From positions 1 through 5,590 of the forward strand of contig DKXC01000105.1 of NCBI GenBank assembly GCA_002492045.1: 5,590 nucleotides of DNA, read 5' to 3'. Each line of letters opens with the position of its first letter. Position 1 is the first letter of the stretch. Below, in pieces: positions 5,436-5,590 of this stretch. Origin of the DNA: Micrococcaceae bacterium UBA7136 (lineage in GTDB: Bacteria > Actinomycetota > Actinomycetes > Actinomycetales > Micrococcaceae). The position numbers were made by a program, and so were the translations under genes. The notes beneath the pieces are model-generated. The model was not told where the DNA came from. It ran no database searches and saw nothing but the letters and a program-made list of their open reading frames with translations.

Positions 5436-5474
5436 GGGCAGAATTTACTTCCTCGCTCGCTCGGGATTCTGCCC
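5436..5474 (+). repeat. Hairpin with nine-base perfect stem and CTCG triplet repeat in the loop
   Basis: GGGCAGAAT (5436-5444) pairs perfectly with ATTCTGCCC (5466-5474), possibly extended inward by two G-U pairs. The loop holds three tandem CTCG units (5452-5463). It lies between the inverted copy of the purH end and the second direct copy, so it would be nested inside the alternative long stem 5406-5499. Only a TT follows the right arm, so a terminator role is uncertain. Confidence 0.6.
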
Positions 5475-5481
5475 TTCATCC

Positions 5482-5499
5482 CGTCACTTCTTCCACTAA
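5482..5499 (+). repeat. Direct repeat D2: displaced copy of the purH 3' end
   Basis: These 18 bases are identical to 5381-5398 but not part of a gene. Bases 5483-5499 can pair with 5406-5421 (TTAG, GGAAGAAG and GAC against GTC, CTTCTTCC and CTAA, with an A-C mismatch and a bulged A), competing with the stem formed by the true purH end. Confidence 0.9.
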
Positions 5500-5503
5500 A
5501 TGA

Positions 5504-5547
5504 GCAAGGATTTCCGCCAATAGGCGAAGAAGAAATCCTTGCGAATC
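5504..5547 (+). repeat. Structured intergenic repeat, copy 2
   Basis: Complete copy of the element at 1-41. GCAAGGATTTC (5504-5514) pairs over 11 bases with GAAATCCTTGC (5532-5542). An inner CGCC (5515-5518)/GGCG (5523-5526) stem closes the loop AATA, leaving AAGAA (5527-5531) unpaired on one side. The similarity to copy 1 ends after GCGAATC. It lies about 105 bases past the purH stop, in the same orientation as copy 1. Confidence 0.75.
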
Positions 5548-5590
5548 TGCTAGGCAGAACAAAATAGAAGAATCGCCCACCCCCTGTTCT

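Noticed and set aside
5436..5474. Classical rho-independent terminator of purH
   Set aside because: The stem is good, but the loop is about 17-21 bases and only TT follows it, so it was recorded as a structured repeat instead.
1..5590. CRISPR array, tRNA or rRNA gene, or transposase
   Set aside because: There are no regularly spaced repeats, no cloverleaf or rRNA-like segments, and no transposase motifs in any long frame.

Overview
The window looks like chromosomal DNA of a high-GC Gram-positive bacterium (Actinomycetota). The evidence is the gene set (DUF6350/PerM-like membrane protein, purN, purH), GC-rich third codon positions, and starts that lack Shine-Dalgarno sites but have TANNNT boxes seven bases upstream, as in leaderless actinobacterial genes. 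I cannot name the genus. The motif CTAG is unusually common, about 36 copies by eye.

Layout. Positions 1-367 hold no convincing gene. They start with a structured repeat (1-41) and include a palindrome and a putative promoter (about 164-198). Next comes a two-gene toxin-antitoxin-like module: a short Phd/YefM-like antitoxin (about 368-568) overlapping, by ATGA, a FitB/VapC-like PIN-domain protein (565-999) in which several expected catalytic acids are replaced. A 73-base gap with a strong but possibly masked ribosome site leads to a large polytopic membrane protein (1073-2617, DUF6350; by family and position a relative of M. tuberculosis Rv0955/PerM). It converges on a small unknown membrane protein on the minus strand (2614-3012); their stop codons share one CTAG. 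That small gene diverges from purN (from 3092, or 3086), which is followed by a hairpin-rich 111-base gap and purH (3776-5398).

Pathway. PurN (GAR formyltransferase) and PurH (AICAR formyltransferase/IMP cyclohydrolase) perform the third and the last two steps of IMP synthesis, both formylations using 10-formyl-tetrahydrofolate. The membrane protein next to them is a conserved neighbour in actinobacteria, linked in mycobacteria to cell division rather than to purines. The toxin-antitoxin-like pair looks like an accessory insertion beside this core locus.

The least ordinary DNA lies after purH (5381-5590). The last 18 bases of purH, stop codon included, recur 101 bases downstream, with a nearly complete inverted copy between them, so two mutually exclusive long stems are possible, one burying the purH stop codon. 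Another hairpin follows, then a second copy of the repeat that opens the window. These look like small palindromic intergenic elements or products of template-switch rearrangement. Whether they form a genome-wide family cannot be decided from this window.
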